A stretch of 64,000 nucleotides of DNA from JAHEAO01 sp041633555. GTDB lineage: Bacteria > Pseudomonadota > Alphaproteobacteria > Rhodobacterales > Rhodobacteraceae. The notes beneath the pieces are model-generated. The model saw only the letters and a program-made list of their open reading frames with translations. It ran no database searches and had not been told where the DNA came from. The stretch covers positions 28,468-92,467 of the forward strand of contig JBFKFZ010000007.1 in NCBI GenBank assembly GCA_041633555.1, given 5' to 3'. Of the stretch, positions 62,607 to 64,000 are shown piece by piece. The position numbers and the translations under genes are program-made. Within the stretch, counting starts at the first letter, position 1, and each line of letters begins with the position of its first letter.

Positions 62607-63761
62607 TTGACATCGAACTGGATGACCGAAGAGCACCGCATGCTCGCCGAGATGACCGCGAAGTTCATCACCGACGAATGGCGGCCGCATTTCGAGCGCT
62701 GGCGCAAGCAGGGCGAGATGGACAAGTCCACATGGAAACAAGCTGGAGAGCTTGGCCTTCTCTGCCCCTCGATCCCGGAGCAATATGGCGGCGCGGGCGG
62801 CGATTTCGGGCATGAGGCGGTGATCCTGATGGAAGGCAGCCGGGCCAACCTGGCCAGCTGGGGCCACGGTATCCATTCCGGCATCGTCGCGCATTACATC
62901 CTGGCCTATGGCACCGAGGACCAGAAGCAGCGCTGGCTGCCGAAAATGGTCTCGGGCGAACTCGTGGGCGCGCTTGCCATGACCGAACCCTCCGCCGGAT
63001 CGGACGTGCAGGCGATCAAGACCCGTGCCGTCAGGGACGGCAACAGCTATCGCCTGTCAGGCCAGAAGACCTTCATCACCAACGGCCAGCATGCCGACCT
63101 GATCGTCGTCGCCGCCAAGACCGATCCCAGGGAAGGCGCAAAGGGCATCAGCATGGTCGTCTTAGAGACCGGAGGAGCGGAGGGCTTTGCGCGCGGCCGC
63201 AACCTCGAAAAGATCGGCACGCATGCCTCTGACACGTCCGAGCTCTTCTTCGACAATGTCGAAGTGCCGCCCGAGAACATCCTCAGCGGTCAAGAGGGCC
63301 AGGGCTTTGCCCAGATGATGCAGCAGCTGCCGCAGGAACGGCTGATCATCGGCGCCGGCGCAGTCGGTGCCATGGAAGGCGCGGTCGAGCGCACTATCGC
63401 CTATTGCCAGGAACGGCAGGCCTTCGGTGGTCCGATCATGCAGTTCCAGAACACCCGCTTCAAACTGGCCGAGTGCCTGACCAAGACCAGGGTCGCGCGC
63501 GCCTTCCTCGACGAATGCATCGCGGAGCATCTGCAAAGCAGGCTCAGCGTCGAAAAGGCGGCGATGGCGAAATACTGGCTGACCGACACTCAAGGAGAAG
63601 TGTTGGACGAATGCCTGCAACTCCATGGCGGTTACGGCTATATGCAGGAATATGATATTGCCGAAATGTGGACCGATGCCCGCGTGCAGCGCATCTATGG
63701 CGGGACCAACGAAATCATGAAGGAACTGATCGCGCGGTCATTCTCGGGGGCGAAAGGCTGA
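62607..63761 (+). CDS. Acyl-CoA dehydrogenase, classical size
   Basis: 384 residues from a TTG start at 62607 with GAAGGA six bases upstream; an ATG at 62622 is the alternative. Motifs: ALAMTEPSAGSDVQAIKTRA (FAD/substrate), YRLSGQKTFITNGQHADLI, and the C-terminal catalytic Glu region QLHGGYGYMQEYDIAEMWTD followed by IYGGTNEIMKELIAR. It oxidises acyl-CoA to trans-2-enoyl-CoA, passing electrons to ETF. The Glu near VYGGTNEI/QLHGGYG suits a short-chain or branched-chain type, but the substrate is not fixed. It is the last complete gene in the window. Confidence 0.93.
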   Translation: MTSNWMTEEHRMLAEMTAKFITDEWRPHFERWRKQGEMDKSTWKQAGELGLLCPSIPEQYGGAGGDFGHEAVILMEGSRANLASWGHGIHSGIVAHYILAYGTEDQKQRWLPKMVSGELVGALAMTEPSAGSDVQAIKTRAVRDGNSYRLSGQKTFITNGQHADLIVVAAKTDPREGAKGISMVVLETGGAEGFARGRNLEKIGTHASDTSELFFDNVEVPPENILSGQEGQGFAQMMQQLPQERLIIGAGAVGAMEGAVERTIAYCQERQAFGGPIMQFQNTRFKLAECLTKTRVARAFLDECIAEHLQSRLSVEKAAMAKYWLTDTQGEVLDECLQLHGGYGYMQEYDIAEMWTDARVQRIYGGTNEIMKELIARSFSGAKG

Positions 63762-63806
63762 TGGGTCTGGATCTTGAGTTTTTTTACGAACATAAAGCGC
63801 GGGTTG

Positions 63807-63845
63807 CGCCCCGGCCACTCAGCCTTGGGCCTGTCGGCCGGGGCG
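63807..63845 (+). terminator. Candidate terminator hairpin after the acyl-CoA dehydrogenase
   Basis: CGCCCCGGCC (63807-63816) is a perfect 10-base complement of GGCCGGGGCG (63836-63845), with a 19-base loop, 46 bases after the stop. Only a weak pyrimidine run follows, so it is a moderate candidate. The T-run at 63779-63785 lies before, not after, the stem. No gene is seen from 63762 to 64000. Confidence 0.4.
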
Positions 63846-63963
63846 ACTCTTCCTTCGGCGGTCATCGGCTCTCCAGCCTGTACCGCACCATTCACGATGC
63901 CGAAACGAGGTTAATGCGCGATTACCGAGCGGCTTTTTCTTTGCCTAGATACTCCGCGGGGGT

Positions 63964-63984
63964 CCGGGGGCGCAAAGCCCCCGG
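63964..63984. repeat. Palindromic GC-rich element at the right edge
   Basis: CCGGGGGC and GCCCCCGG form an eight-base perfect stem around GCAAA, inside a longer stretch that starts ACTCCGCGGGGGTCC. Elements of this look are scattered between genes in many Rhodobacterales genomes; only one copy is seen here, so its repeat nature is inferred from general knowledge. Confidence 0.4.
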
Positions 63985-64000
63985 CGCCTTGCCCAACCCA

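Noticed and set aside
63695..63895. 66-codon leftward frame at the right end
   Set aside because: Overlaps the acyl-CoA dehydrogenase C-terminus and a hairpin; no motif.

Overview
The window is G+C-rich, densely packed DNA whose gene content points to an alphaproteobacterium, most likely in the Rhodobacterales (Rhodobacteraceae-type): an alphaproteobacterial nos operon, a quinone-type pyrD coupled to DUF952 and ArsC-like genes, TRAP and ABC uptake systems, a NagK/NagQ/NagB-II/NagA amino-sugar set and a DmdC-like acyl-CoA dehydrogenase. No rRNA, tRNA, CRISPR array, phage or insertion sequence was recognised. Most gene pairs overlap by 1-14 bases, so the operon calls rest on firm ground.

Layout. 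(1) 1-11429: amino-sugar catabolism. Two divergent operons share a 156-base control region with three pairs of direct repeats (AGGTATT-like, 11-base period), probably the operators of the GntR regulator encoded in the rightward operon. Leftward: murQ, a CUT1 sugar ABC transporter (binding protein, two permeases, ATPase), a Gfo/Idh/MocA dehydrogenase, a tagatose-3-epimerase-like enzyme and a PfkB kinase cut by the window edge. Rightward: GlcNAc-kinase-like gene, GntR regulator, nagB-II, nagA. (2) 11579-20221: nosRZDFYLX for nitrous oxide reduction, behind a perfect FNR/NNR-type box. (3) 20385-25547: a dipeptide-type ABC transporter with fused ATPases. (4) 25662-34666: histidine/urocanate degradation (hutC, hutF divergent from hutI-hutG-hutU) followed at once by a TRAP transporter; hutH is absent. 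(5) 34676-47862: a seven-gene glycogen operon, glgP-glgB-glgC-glgA-glgX-malQ-pgm. (6) about 47967-52408: a decaying sugar-acid catabolic island with two truncated genes fused at a deletion scar (about 48701), two frameshifted genes and one intact FadR-type regulator. (7) 52482-64000: 5'-nucleotidase, DUF952-pyrD-arsC-like operon, MATE exporter, two thioesterases, a putative metal exporter, two tandem MerR regulators, and two acyl-CoA dehydrogenases around a 70-residue protein of unknown function.

The points most worth following are the amino-sugar locus, which joins a MurNAc-6-P etherase to an ABC importer and an unexplained oxidoreductase/epimerase/kinase branch under one apparent regulator; the hut operon that has a TRAP importer but no histidine ammonia-lyase, suggesting uptake of urocanate or a related imidazole acid; and the fresh gene-decay island. 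All functions are inferred by reading the sequence; no database search was run.
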